Assembly: GCA_029237685.1 (NCBI GenBank)
Contig: JAQZBV010000065.1
Coordinates: 1 to 37,542, forward strand
Direction: 5' to 3'
DNA from: Cytophagaceae bacterium
Lineage (GTDB): Bacteria > Bacteroidota > Bacteroidia > Cytophagales > Cytophagaceae
DNA: 37,542 nucleotides
Shown: positions 9,763-18,752 of the stretch, one piece after another
How positions within the stretch are numbered: position 1 is the stretch's first letter
How the letters are laid out: every line of letters starts with the position of its first letter
The notes under the pieces: generated by a model
What the model saw: the letters and a program-made list of their open reading frames with translations, nothing else
Told to the model about the DNA's origin: nothing
Database searches by the model: none
Position numbers and translations under genes: made by a program

Positions 9763-10062
9763 ATGGTCATGTTGTCGAAAATTCCTCCATTCTTCAAAAG
9801 CTTCTACTTCCTGTTTGCACTGGGATTTTTGATCTGGATGACATTCTTTGACGCCAATGATTTTATCAATCAAGTCCGGATGAAAAAACAGCTCAACCGA
9901 TTGGAAGAGGACACGCTGTATTACACCGAAAAGATTAAAGAAGTAAAAACGGAAAGGGAAGCGTTGTTGAGCAACAAGCAACAGCTGGAGAAATTTGCCC
10001 GCGAAAAATACCTGATGAAAAAACCTTCGGAGGATGTTTACATTCTCATTGAAGAAAAGTAA
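9763..10062 (+). CDS. FtsB/DivIC-family septum formation protein
   Basis: This 99-residue single-pass membrane protein belongs to the DivIC/FtsB family, which links division proteins at the septum. A short cytoplasmic N-terminus is followed by a hydrophobic segment at about 12-29 (FKSFYFLFALGFLIWMTFF) and a coiled coil at about 34-75 rich in Lys, Glu and Leu. The end LEKFAREKYLMKKPSEDVYI matches the conserved family tail. Two start codons are possible, ATG 9763 and ATG 9769; they differ by two residues. A position after eno is common for this gene in Bacteroidota. It precedes the penicillin-binding protein by 30 bases, so the two cell-envelope genes probably form an operon. Confidence 0.87.
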   Translation: MVMLSKIPPFFKSFYFLFALGFLIWMTFFDANDFINQVRMKKQLNRLEEDTLYYTEKIKEVKTEREALLSNKQQLEKFAREKYLMKKPSEDVYILIEEK

Positions 10063-10092
10063 AAAGAAGTTGTAGATCAAGCTTAGTCATAA

Positions 10093-12420
10093 ATGGGAAT
10101 AAAGAAGTTGAGATGGGAAGACTTATCGCCGGAGCGTTGGGTGAAAGGCATATGGATCATGGCTGCTGCCGTGGCCTATCATGCCATTGTTTTTTCCTTA
10201 TTGATAGAGGTCAATTTTTTAGGCTACTTCGGAAAGATGCCGAATTGGGGAGATCTTGAAAATCCTAAACACGAATTGGCTTCCGAAGTTTATTCTGCCG
10301 ATGGCGTATTGTTAGGGAAGTATTATAGAGAGAATAGATCTCCGGTAAAATTCAGTGAAATATCACCCAACGTATTGAATGCACTGATCGTTACCGAAGA
10401 CACCCGTTTTTATGATCACTCGGGTATTGATTTCAAAGGGTTCTTTGCCATCTTTTATTACTTGATCAAAGGAGATCAACGAGGCTCTAGCACCATTACA
10501 CAACAACTCGCGAAGAATCTTTATAAAACCAGAGGTGATGACTTCAAAGGTTGGCTAGGATATATCCCGGGCGTATCGACCTTGTTAGCAAAGACCAAAG
10601 AATGGAAGCTTGCGATCAAGTTAGAACGTGCCTATACCAAAAATGAAATATTAACACTTTACCTCAACACGGTAGATTTTGGCAGTAACTCATTTGGTAT
10701 TAAAGTAGCCTCTAAAACTTTTTTTGCCGGATCGCAAGACAGTCTTACGGTGCCGCAAGCCGCTCTGTTGGTAGGCATACTGCGTGCACCTACTTTGTAC
10801 AGTCCGATATTGAATCCTAAGAATGCCATCAACCGGAGAAATGTAGTGCTTGATCTGATGTTGGAAAACGGAATCATTTCTCAAGTAGATCACGATAGCT
10901 ATACGCAGAAACCACTGGGATTGAAATACAGTGTAGAAAACCACACACAAGGTATTGCTACTTATTTCAGAGGAGTATTGAGTCAGTTCCTGATTTCCTG
11001 GTGTAAAAAAACAGGGAGAGATTTGTATGGAGATGGCTTGAAAATATACACCACCATTGATTCCCGCATTCAAACACATGCGGAGGCAGCGATGGAGCAG
11101 CACATGAAAACGTTGCAGAAGAGGTTTTTCAAACATTGGGAAGGACATAATCCCTGGAGGTTTGAGAACAAAGAAGAGATTCCTGATTTTCTAAATGATG
11201 CGGCAGTGAAAACCGATCGTTATAAAAAACTACTGGAAAGATATCCGAAAAACAAAGATTCCATTTGGTATTTCATGAACAAACCGGTGGCCATGAAAGT
11301 GTTTTCGTGGGACGGTGAAAGAGATACGATACTTTCTCCGATGGATTCTATCAGTTATTACAAACACTTCTTACATACTGGTTTCATGACCATGGATCCT
11401 TACAGCGGTGAAATTAAATCATGGGTGGGAGGAATCAATTACAAGCATTTTAAATACGATCACGTGAAGCAGAGTGTACGTCAGCCGGGGTCTGCTTTCA
11501 AGCCTTTTGTTTACACGGCTGCTTTGGCCAATGGGTACAGCCCTTGTTTCTTAGTGCAGGATTCCCCTATTACTTTTGAGTACGAAGAGGAAGGTAAGAA
11601 AATGGTATGGACTCCCAAAAACGCTGACCGCGTATATACCTACGATTCACTAACCTTGCGCAGAGCGATGGCGAGATCCATCAATACCATTGCGGCGAAA
11701 GTCATGAACATGGTCGGCATTGCTGAAGTAGCAAAGTATGCGCACCGTGTAGGTATTGAAAGTCCATTAAATGAAATCCCTTCTCTGTGTTTAGGATCGA
11801 GTGATGTTTCTGTATTTGAAATGACCGGTTCTTACTGCACGTTTGTCAACAAAGGCATTTGGATAGAACCGCATTATGTGGCACGCATTGAAGACCACAA
11901 CGGAAATGTGATCCAGGAATTTATTCCTGAAAGACGCGATGCCATTAGCGAAGAAGTGGCTTATGCCATGGTACATATGCTGCGCGGAGGAACGGAAGAA
12001 GGAGGTGGTACTTCTCAGGCCTTATTCCAATACAATGTGTTCAGAGGAAATGAAGTAGGAGGTAAAACAGGAACAACGTCTAATTATTCCGACGGCTGGT
12101 TCATGTGCATTACCAAAGGTTTAGTAGGCGGTATGTGGGTAGGTGGAGATGACAGAAGCATTCACTTCCGTACTTCGCAAACCGGTGAAGGATCTAAGAC
12201 CGCATTGCCGATGTTTGGGATCTTTTTAGAAAAAGTATACCAGGATACTTCTTTGAGTGTAGAACGTGGTTATTTCAAAAAGCCCAAGAAAATGACCATT
12301 AATCTCAATTGCCCGCGCCGCCCGGAAAAGGAGCCAATTGATTCATTAGGCGAATTGGAAATGGGAGACGAAGAAGATTTTCTTGGAATACCGTTAGACA
12401 GCACTGCAAACCCTGAATAA
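10093..12420 (+). CDS. Class A penicillin-binding protein (PBP1A type)
   Basis: This 775-residue bifunctional enzyme polymerises and cross-links peptidoglycan in the periplasm while anchored in the inner membrane. One membrane segment lies at about 19-44. The glycosyltransferase family 51 domain covers about 65-240, with the catalytic Glu E102 in TEDTRFYDHSGIDFKG and GSSTITQQLAKNLY at 131-144. The transpeptidase domain covers about 420-700 and has all three motifs: SAFK (S467-K470), SIN (S529-N531) and KTG (658-660). The C-terminus is a proline-containing, acidic tail. The length is normal for the phylum. The gene follows the DivIC-like gene by 30 bases, consistent with a septal or elongation role. 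Confidence 0.96.
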   Translation: MGIKKLRWEDLSPERWVKGIWIMAAAVAYHAIVFSLLIEVNFLGYFGKMPNWGDLENPKHELASEVYSADGVLLGKYYRENRSPVKFSEISPNVLNALIVTEDTRFYDHSGIDFKGFFAIFYYLIKGDQRGSSTITQQLAKNLYKTRGDDFKGWLGYIPGVSTLLAKTKEWKLAIKLERAYTKNEILTLYLNTVDFGSNSFGIKVASKTFFAGSQDSLTVPQAALLVGILRAPTLYSPILNPKNAINRRNVVLDLMLENGIISQVDHDSYTQKPLGLKYSVENHTQGIATYFRGVLSQFLISWCKKTGRDLYGDGLKIYTTIDSRIQTHAEAAMEQHMKTLQKRFFKHWEGHNPWRFENKEEIPDFLNDAAVKTDRYKKLLERYPKNKDSIWYFMNKPVAMKVFSWDGERDTILSPMDSISYYKHFLHTGFMTMDPYSGEIKSWVGGINYKHFKYDHVKQSVRQPGSAFKPFVYTAALANGYSPCFLVQDSPITFEYEEEGKKMVWTPKNADRVYTYDSLTLRRAMARSINTIAAKVMNMVGIAEVAKYAHRVGIESPLNEIPSLCLGSSDVSVFEMTGSYCTFVNKGIWIEPHYVARIEDHNGNVIQEFIPERRDAISEEVAYAMVHMLRGGTEEGGGTSQALFQYNVFRGNEVGGKTGTTSNYSDGWFMCITKGLVGGMWVGGDDRSIHFRTSQTGEGSKTALPMFGIFLEKVYQDTSLSVERGYFKKPKKMTINLNCPRRPEKEPIDSLGELEMGDEEDFLGIPLDSTANPE

Positions 12421-12449
12421 CATCTTTTAGACGGCTCATTTTTTACCCA

Positions 12450-12474
12450 ATGAATAGCATTCATGAGTTTTTTC
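12450..12474 (+). terminator. Weak candidate terminator after the PBP gene
   Basis: A 6-bp perfect stem (ATGAAT 12450-12455 with ATTCAT 12459-12464) is followed by GAG and six T residues. A competing pairing, CTCAT at 12435-12439 with ATGAG at 12463-12467, also ends at the T run. The stem is short and AT-rich, so termination may be inefficient. Confidence 0.4.
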
Positions 12475-12725
12475 ATCGTGATAGCTGTTCAAATGTGCTA
12501 TACTACATCCATGGTGATCATTGCGGGTTGGTTTAAATCAATTATTGGATCATTTCCTCTCTTTTTCAGTTCAAATAGCTTTTTAGTGGGCACTCATTGG
12601 CTTTATTTGTAAATTTCAACTCATCAAACGGCCGTTTTTACCACCCGGAGAATTGAAACGAAGGCTAGGGTGCTAGTATTGGTTTGACAAAAAATGAAAG
12701 GATACTCTGCTTAGGAGATTAACCA

Positions 12726-12818
12726 TTAATCCATCTCTTTCTTGCTCAACCGTCTTGGATACACGATTTTATTGATCAGGTGCATGGATTTATAGAAGAA
12801 TAAGATAAAGGCCTTCAT
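12726..12818 (-). CDS. Possible 30-residue small protein
   Basis: An ATG at 12818 opens a 30-codon frame on the minus strand ending at TAA 12726-12728. The peptide begins MKAFILFFYKSMHLINK and ends in a basic-acidic tail RRLSKKEMD, so it would be a small amphipathic, possibly membrane-associated peptide. Upstream on the minus strand there is a TTG, a 22-base gap and TTCCTTTG, one base off the Bacteroidota -7 box. I recognise no family. The frame could easily be chance, since the surrounding kilobase has no other coding signal. Confidence 0.2.
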   Translation of the reverse strand: MKAFILFFYKSMHLINKIVYPRRLSKKEMD

Positions 12819-13407
12819 TACTTACTAATCATAGAATGGATTGGCTATCAAAGGAACATTTAGCCCCTTATTTAAAAACAAGGCTTATAAAAGCGTGGGG
12901 CTCTATTTATAGGCTTTGTAATTCAGGTTATACCTTGTAATTAAAGGGCGAAATTTTATTTTATGGATGATACTGGCGTTAATGATTCCTCTTCATCAAA
13001 TTTTCAATATTTTTTTCAGGTAATTAACCCCTCAATAATCCTGTTTTTCCTGATCATTCTATTTTTAGTTATTAATAAAATCGACTGTTTTTTTTAACTG
13101 CTTTTATTATAATCACTACTTATTTATAAAAAGTGTCTTAATTTTTTATCCTATTTTTATTTTAGTGATACTTTTTATTCCTTTTTGTCATCAAAAGTTG
13201 CTCCGCTATGTTTTTTATCCAAAAGAAATGTTATAACACAAATTAATAAAGTGATATTTTTATTGCGGTCTATCTGTTGTGAGGTTAATATTTTTAATAT
13301 TTTTTCAATAAAATCATATTTTTTTTATTCAATAGGCTTAAAATTTAACCTATTTTCGAATAAATATTCACAAAAGGTCTATTTTAGGTTGATATTTAAA
13401 GTTATTT

Positions 13408-13439
13408 TTTGGAATAATGTTTTTTAGTCCCAATCTTTG
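13408..13439 (+). promoter_or_regulatory. Candidate promoter of the porin-amt unit
   Basis: TTTG at 13408-13411, a 20-base spacer and AATCTTTG at 13432-13439 fit the Bacteroidota promoter pattern with one mismatch at the first base of the -7 box. Transcription would start near 13445, about 44 bases before the porin ATG. No sigma-54-type GG-N10-GC element was seen. Confidence 0.45.
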
Positions 13440-13488
13440 TCATGTTAGCTAACACTGATTTTGATCCATTTAAACAAACAGTAGCATT

Positions 13489-14646
13489 ATGAAGAAGATT
13501 ATTACTCTAACATTATTATACATCGCATTTGTGTCTGCAGCAAATGCTCAGGATTCTACTAAAACAGAAGAACCATCAAAATTCAATTTTTCTGGATATA
13601 TAGATTCATACTATTTCTCCAACTTAAATAATCCAGCAACCCGCAATAACCTGGGTGCTTCAGGAACTGCCCGTGCATTTGATCAAAGATCAGGTACAAT
13701 TGGGATTGGTTTAGTTCAGGCTAAAATGACTTATGCTCCTAGTGCTAAAACAGACGTAGTAGTAGATTTGACATTTGGTCCAAACGCTGATTTAGGTAAC
13801 TATGGTAATGCCATCGGTCCATTGGGCGGAGGTTCTACTGCTTTAGCCATTAAACAGGCTTATTTCAACTGGAGACCATTCGAAAAATTGACCCTTACTG
13901 CCGGTCAGTTTGGTACTCACATCGGTTACGAAGTAATTGATGCTCCGGTAAACTACAACTACTCTCTTTCAAACTTGTTCAACAACGGTCCCTTCTACCA
14001 CATTGGTGCAAAGGCTCAGTATGCCTTCAGTGATAAATTCTCTGTAATGGCAGGTGTGGTGAACAACATCGATGCCTTGTATGATAACAACCGTTCTAAA
14101 GGAGCTATTGCGCAAATCTTTGTGAGTCCGGTTGAAGGATGGAACATTTACTTGAACGGTATCTACACCAACGAAGCAAATCCTGACACCTCAGGTAATA
14201 CTCCGCAAGCTGAATATGCATTGGGTGATTTGACCACAACTTTCCAGGTTACTGAAAAATGGTTAGTAGGATTGAACGCAGCCTATGGCTCTTCTAAAGG
14301 CAACTACCAAGGTGCTGGAGCGCCGGATACTTCTAAAACATGGGGTGGAGCTGCACTTTATACGAACTATGCCTTCTCTTCTAAGTTCAGCATCGGTGGT
14401 CGTTATGAAATCTTTGACAACACTTCTGGAGCAAGAGCTTTGCGTTTGGCACCAGACAATGGTATCGTGATGAACTCTGCAACAATTACAGCTACATTCA
14501 CTACGGCAGATGGTCACTTGCTGATCAAACCTGAAGTACGTATGGATATGGCCAACAAAGAGTTCTTTGTGAATAGCGATTCACCTTCATTATATGACCA
14601 AAAATCGCAAACAACTGTTGGTCTAGCTTTAATCTATAAATACTAA
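13489..14646 (+). CDS. BBP2-type outer-membrane beta-barrel porin
   Basis: This 385-residue protein starts with a clear signal peptide (MKKIITLTLLYIAFVSAANA, cleavage before Q21). The mature part begins with KFNFSGYIDSYYFSNLNNPA, which resembles the start of putative beta-barrel porin 2 (BBP2, OmpL-like) proteins. The rest alternates hydrophobic and polar residues with many aromatic strand ends, such as QAYFNWRPFEKLTLTAGQFG and SKFSIGGRYEIFD, and finishes in a strand ending LALIYKY, typical of an outer-membrane barrel. It precedes the ammonium transporter by 63 bases with no terminator between. A role in letting ammonium or small nitrogen compounds cross the outer membrane is therefore plausible but is inferred from position. 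Confidence 0.8.
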   Translation: MKKIITLTLLYIAFVSAANAQDSTKTEEPSKFNFSGYIDSYYFSNLNNPATRNNLGASGTARAFDQRSGTIGIGLVQAKMTYAPSAKTDVVVDLTFGPNADLGNYGNAIGPLGGGSTALAIKQAYFNWRPFEKLTLTAGQFGTHIGYEVIDAPVNYNYSLSNLFNNGPFYHIGAKAQYAFSDKFSVMAGVVNNIDALYDNNRSKGAIAQIFVSPVEGWNIYLNGIYTNEANPDTSGNTPQAEYALGDLTTTFQVTEKWLVGLNAAYGSSKGNYQGAGAPDTSKTWGGAALYTNYAFSSKFSIGGRYEIFDNTSGARALRLAPDNGIVMNSATITATFTTADGHLLIKPEVRMDMANKEFFVNSDSPSLYDQKSQTTVGLALIYKY

Positions 14647-14709
14647 TACCCAATACCTTTTACAATTCAATTCAAACAAACAATTTTCTTAAACTCTAAA
14701 TTAAATTTT

Positions 14710-16056
14710 ATGCAAACTCAAAAACCCACATGGATTCCTTTACTCGTCCTTTTGGTTGTCGCTATTCTGGCATTGTTCGCTCCATCCGCGGGAGCTGGCC
14801 CTTCAGAAGGAATTAATTCCGGAGACACCGCCTGGATGATTGTAGCATCTGCTCTTGTTTTATTAATGACGCCAGGCTTGGCTTACTTTTATGGTGGTAT
14901 GGTTAACCATAAAAACGTTATCTCAACCATGTTGCAATCTTTCATTGCCATGGGTGTGATTTCTGTAATCTGGATCATCTTCGGATTCAGCCTTGCTTTC
15001 GGTGATTCAATAGGCGGATGGATTGGTAATCCTACTACGTTCTTAATGTTCAATGGTGTAATGGATCATAAATTGTCATTAGGTTCTACAGACCAATTGG
15101 CTTTCACTATTCCATTTGCATTGTTTGCTTTCTTTCAAATGAAATTCGCCGTAATTACACCTGCTTTGATTTCAGGTTCTTTGGCTGAACGTATAAATTT
15201 CCGTGCATTTGTTTTGTTCATGGTGTTGTTCTGTGTGATCGTTTACGCTCCATTGGCTCACTGGACTTGGCATCCTGACGGTTTCTTCTTCAAATTGGGT
15301 GTCCTTGACTTCGCCGGTGGTACTGTCGTACACATGAGTGCAGGTTGGGCAGCTTTGGCTGGTGCCTTGTATTTGAAACGTCGTAAGTCTCACATTGAAG
15401 CAAACATCTTGCCTCCTGCAAACATCCCTTACGTATTGTTAGGTACTGCATTACTTTGGTTCGGTTGGTTCGGTTTCAACGCGGGTTCTGCTTGCGGTGC
15501 TGGTCCATTGGCTGTGTCTGCTTTCGCTGTAACACACATCGCGGCTGCTACTGCCGGTCTTTCATGGGTATTGTTTGACGTAACACGTGGTAAAAAAGTG
15601 TCTGCACTTGGTTTCTGTATCGGTGCTGTAGTAGGGCTTGTCGCTATTACTCCTGCTGCCGGTTTCGTATCTGTTCCTGTTTCTATCTTCATCGGTGCTG
15701 TTGCAGCTGTGGTTTCTAACATCGTTGCGCACTGGAGAGCTAGTTCTAAATTGGATGATACATTGGATGTATTCGCTTGCCACGGTGTTGGTGGTATGAT
15801 GGGAATGTTGATGACAGGTATCTTCGCTTCTACCGCTGTAAATGGGGCAGTGGCTGAGCAAGGTTTGTTCTTCGGTGAAACTACATTGTTCTTGAAACAC
15901 TTGTTTGCTTTGGTATTTGTTTCTGCCTTTGCTTTCATCCTTTCTTATGTATTGTTATTCGTTACCGATAAAATCATCCCTCTTCGTGTAAATGAAGAAG
16001 AAGAAAAATTAGGTTTGGATATTTCTCAGCACGACGAAGCGCTGGCTAATATCTAG
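14710..16056 (+). CDS. amt: Ammonium transporter, Amt family
   Basis: This 448-residue inner-membrane protein conducts ammonium or ammonia. Eleven to twelve hydrophobic segments are visible after a signal-like N-terminus that may be cleaved (around APSAGAGPSE). The family signature DFAGGTVVHMSAGWAALAGA starts at D200. The two pore histidines can be placed at H208 and H358 (in FACHGVGG), 150 residues apart as in E. coli AmtB (168 and 318); D200 matches AmtB D160. The cytoplasmic C-terminal tail is short and acidic (EEEEKLGLDISQHDE). No glnK/PII gene is adjacent, unlike many amt loci. The gene pairs with the upstream porin and ends before a strong terminator. Confidence 0.96.
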   Translation: MQTQKPTWIPLLVLLVVAILALFAPSAGAGPSEGINSGDTAWMIVASALVLLMTPGLAYFYGGMVNHKNVISTMLQSFIAMGVISVIWIIFGFSLAFGDSIGGWIGNPTTFLMFNGVMDHKLSLGSTDQLAFTIPFALFAFFQMKFAVITPALISGSLAERINFRAFVLFMVLFCVIVYAPLAHWTWHPDGFFFKLGVLDFAGGTVVHMSAGWAALAGALYLKRRKSHIEANILPPANIPYVLLGTALLWFGWFGFNAGSACGAGPLAVSAFAVTHIAAATAGLSWVLFDVTRGKKVSALGFCIGAVVGLVAITPAAGFVSVPVSIFIGAVAAVVSNIVAHWRASSKLDDTLDVFACHGVGGMMGMLMTGIFASTAVNGAVAEQGLFFGETTLFLKHLFALVFVSAFAFILSYVLLFVTDKIIPLRVNEEEEKLGLDISQHDEALANI

Positions 16057-16085
16057 GCCAAAAAGCTAGAGTTTATTTTTTTTAT

Positions 16086-16130
16086 AACCTGTTGCAAGTT
16101 GCTTAGCGGAGACTTGTAGCAGGTTTTTTT
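16086..16130 (+). terminator. Rho-independent terminator after amt
   Basis: A 14-bp stem (16086-16099 with 16112-16125), with two G-U pairs and a 12-base loop, runs into a long T tract. It lies 29 bases after the amt stop and should end the porin-amt transcript. Confidence 0.85.
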
Positions 16131-16322
16131 CTTTTATCATTAGTCTCTAGTTATTAAGCCTTAATAAAAGCGGTATAACGAAACAGATTTAGCTCTTTTT
16201 ATTGTTATGGGGAATTTCAACTGATTTACTATCTTAGTAATCTTTTATAGCCTCTAATCCGTTAAAATCAGTGGCAAATGCTAAAGCAGGCATTGCCAAT
16301 CTTTACCCCAAACAATGAGCCC

Positions 16323-18212
16323 ATGGAATATTTTATTTTTCTCTTATTAGTGGTCATCCTATTTATCATTGTCACCAACAACAGTGGTTTGTTAAAAAGC
16401 TTAGATGGTGTCGATAAGAAAATTGCAAAGCTGGAGAGCACTATTATCTCCTTGAAGAAGGAATTAGATAAATGGAAGCCAACAGATCTGACGGCTTACC
16501 AAAGGCCTCCTGAGGAAATAACAAACAAAGTCGTCGTCAAAGAAACTCCGATAGAACCGATCAAGGATGTCGTATTCAATCAGCCGGTAACACCTATTGT
16601 TAAGGTTTCGGATGCTAAATCAGGTGTTCCTACAGATGAACCCACAGCAGTGCCTGTACCTAAGCCGGTAGTTAAGCCTGTTGCGGCTAAACCTATTCCG
16701 AAACCTGCCGGGCCTACATTCTGGGAGCGTAATCCTGATTTGGAAAAATTCATCGGTGAAAACCTGATCAATAAAATAGGCATTGGGATTCTGGTGCTCG
16801 GCATAGGCTTCTTTGTGAAATTTGCCATAGATCAAAACTGGATCAATGAAATCGGTAGGGTGGCGATAGGTATCGCCTGCGGTGGTATTCTGATAGGATT
16901 GGCACATAAACTTAGAAAAACATTCAAGCCATTTAGTTCGGTACTTGTGGGCGGAGGATTAGCGGTATTTTACTTTACCATTGCTATCGCTTTTCAGGAT
17001 TATCAGATTTTCTCGCAGACTGTTGCCTTCCTTCTCATGGTGGTGATTACGGCTTTCGCGATCGTACTTTCTATTGCCTATGATAGACAAGAACTGGCCG
17101 TCTTATCCATTATCGGCGGATTTGCTTCTCCCATGATGTTAAGCACAGGGGCGGGGAATTACATCGTACTGTTTTCTTACATCTTAATTTTGAATGTAGG
17201 AATGATTGTATTGGCTTATTTCAAAAGGTGGAACATTGTTAATATTGTCAGTTACGCCTTCACCATGTTGCTTTATGGGGCATGGTTAGGTACCAAGGTG
17301 CTGAATGGTGATGATCCTTATCCTCCATATGCCGGCGCATTAATTTTCGCTACCATATTTTATGTGGTGTTCTTTGTGATGAACATCATCAACAACCTAA
17401 AGGACAATCAGAAATTTGTCGCTTCTCAGATCATGATTTTGGTGAGTAATACCTTCGCTTACTATGCTGCGGGTATTCTCATCCTTAAAAACATAGAGGA
17501 TGGTTTGTACCAGGGATTGTTTACCGCATTGATCGGAATATTCAATTTTATATTTGCCTATACACTTTACAAATCAAAAAAGGCAGACATGAATTTGATT
17601 TACCTGCTCATCGGTATGGTCCTCACATTCGTCAGTCTCGCGGCTCCTGTCCAACTGGAAGGTAATTACATTACCTTATTCTGGGCAACCGAAGCGGTGC
17701 TGTTGTTGTGGCTTTCTCAAAAGTCAGGCATTCAATTGATCAAAGTAAGTGCTGTAGTAGTTACCGCACTTATGCTCATTAGCCTGATCATGGATTGGTT
17801 TAATGTTTACGAATATTTCAATCCTGAAACAGATATCCTGTTTAACAAGGCTTTTGTAACGGGTGTGATTGCGATTTGCTCTGTGGGCTTCACGGTCTTT
17901 CTGCTGAAGAAAGAAAAAGAGAATATATTCTTGGAGGTGCCGGCTAGTGTGTACCGTGGTATATTGACCGTGGTAGGCATTGCGTTGGTGTACTGGGTGG
18001 GTTTGCTGGAACTGAATTATCAGTTAAACGGCAGATTGGATTCAGAAGGAGCAAGAATTATTTACATAGAACTTTACAATTTCATATTTGCATTAATCTT
18101 TATTCTTGTTTCGTTCAAACAAAAGAGTCGATTCTTCATGATTACTTCTTTTGTCTTTACCACGGCATGTCTTTTGGCTTATATGATATGTTACCAGTTC
18201 GCTGTGTTGTAA
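16323..18212 (+). pseudogene. DUF2339 membrane protein, N-terminal three quarters
   Basis: This is the main part of a DUF2339 multi-pass membrane protein of unknown function. I prefer ATG 16323 (629 residues, MEYFIFLLLVV) to ATG 16278, which adds 15 polar residues ahead of the first membrane segment. The order is: one N-terminal helix, a short coiled coil (KKIAKLESTIISLKKELDK), a Pro/Lys/Val-rich linker, the motif FWERNPDLEKFIGENLINKI, then some twenty hydrophobic segments. The frame stops at TAA 18210-18212. After a second in-frame TAA at 18225-18227, the same frame continues into what looks like the family's usual C-terminal membrane region. The gene therefore appears interrupted by two stops rather than naturally ended. 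The shortened product might still be made. Confidence 0.7.
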
Positions 18213-18227
18213 ATGCGTGACGATTAA

Positions 18228-18752
18228 CTTTTCGGTTCAGAACGTACTATTCATTATTTTGTACATTATGTATTGAGTGCTTTGTTGTTGGCGATGGTCG
18301 CATTGTGTGGCTTGCTATTGCATAAGTTTTATGCCATTACAACCCCTGTCTTCAAAACGTTTTTCTGGGTGAGTTCTGCAGTGGTACTATTCATACTCAG
18401 CACTGAATTGCAAAACACGTTGGTAACCGTTTTGTATAGTGGAGGAGATTGGCAAGAGATTAATGATTTAGAAGATCACATCTTCCAGATCGGTTATCCG
18501 ATTCTGTGGGGACTTTGCTCTTTCTTAGTGATGTACATTGGAATGGCAAAAAAGATCAAGACGTATAGAATTATTTCCCTGGTCGTTTTTTCTGTTACTC
18601 TGCTCAAATTATTTATAGTCGATGTAACACGCATGTCAGAAGGTGGCAAGATAGCGGCATTCATTTCTTTGGGTGTCTTGTTGTTGATCATTTCCTTCAT
18701 GTATCAAAAGTTGAAAAAAATCATTATAGAAGATGATAAGAAAATTAATTAA
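18228..18752 (+). pseudogene. DUF2339 membrane protein, C-terminal remainder
   Basis: This open stretch is in the same frame as the preceding DUF2339 gene and starts right after the second TAA (18225-18227). It encodes about 174 residues with at least four hydrophobic segments and ends with YRIISLVVFSVTLLKLFIVD and GGKIAAFISLGVLLLIISFM, which resemble the normal C-terminus of DUF2339 proteins. The only starts inside it are TTG 18273 and ATG 18294, both of which would cut into the first helix. I therefore read it as the detached end of the same gene. Its last 20 bases overlap the start of the DUF3999 gene, as expected for an intact ancestral operon. Confidence 0.7.

Larger units (their letters stand above)
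12475..13488. other. Gene-poor, AT-rich 1 kb region
   Basis: No convincing large gene lies between the PBP gene and the porin. The first half (to about 12980) has ordinary composition and many stops in all frames. It holds one possible 30-codon frame on the minus strand at 12726-12818. From about 12990 to 13430 the sequence becomes extremely AT-rich with many T runs; an open frame of 80 codons at 13185-13427 there is made of Phe, Ile, Asn and Lys and looks like a product of composition. The last part should hold the porin promoter and a long leader. Confidence 0.6.

Noticed and set aside
13185..13427. 80-codon frame in the AT-rich gap
   Set aside because: It begins at a TTG, is made almost wholly of Phe, Ile, Asn, Lys and Ser as expected from T/A runs, and has no upstream signals.
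13189..13488. Sigma-54 promoter controlling porin-amt
   Set aside because: No GG-N10-GC pattern with the right neighbours was found before the porin.
15429..15938. 169-codon minus-strand frame opposite amt
   Set aside because: It is fully antisense to a well-conserved gene and has Thr/Ala/Pro-rich content expected from the reverse of membrane codons.
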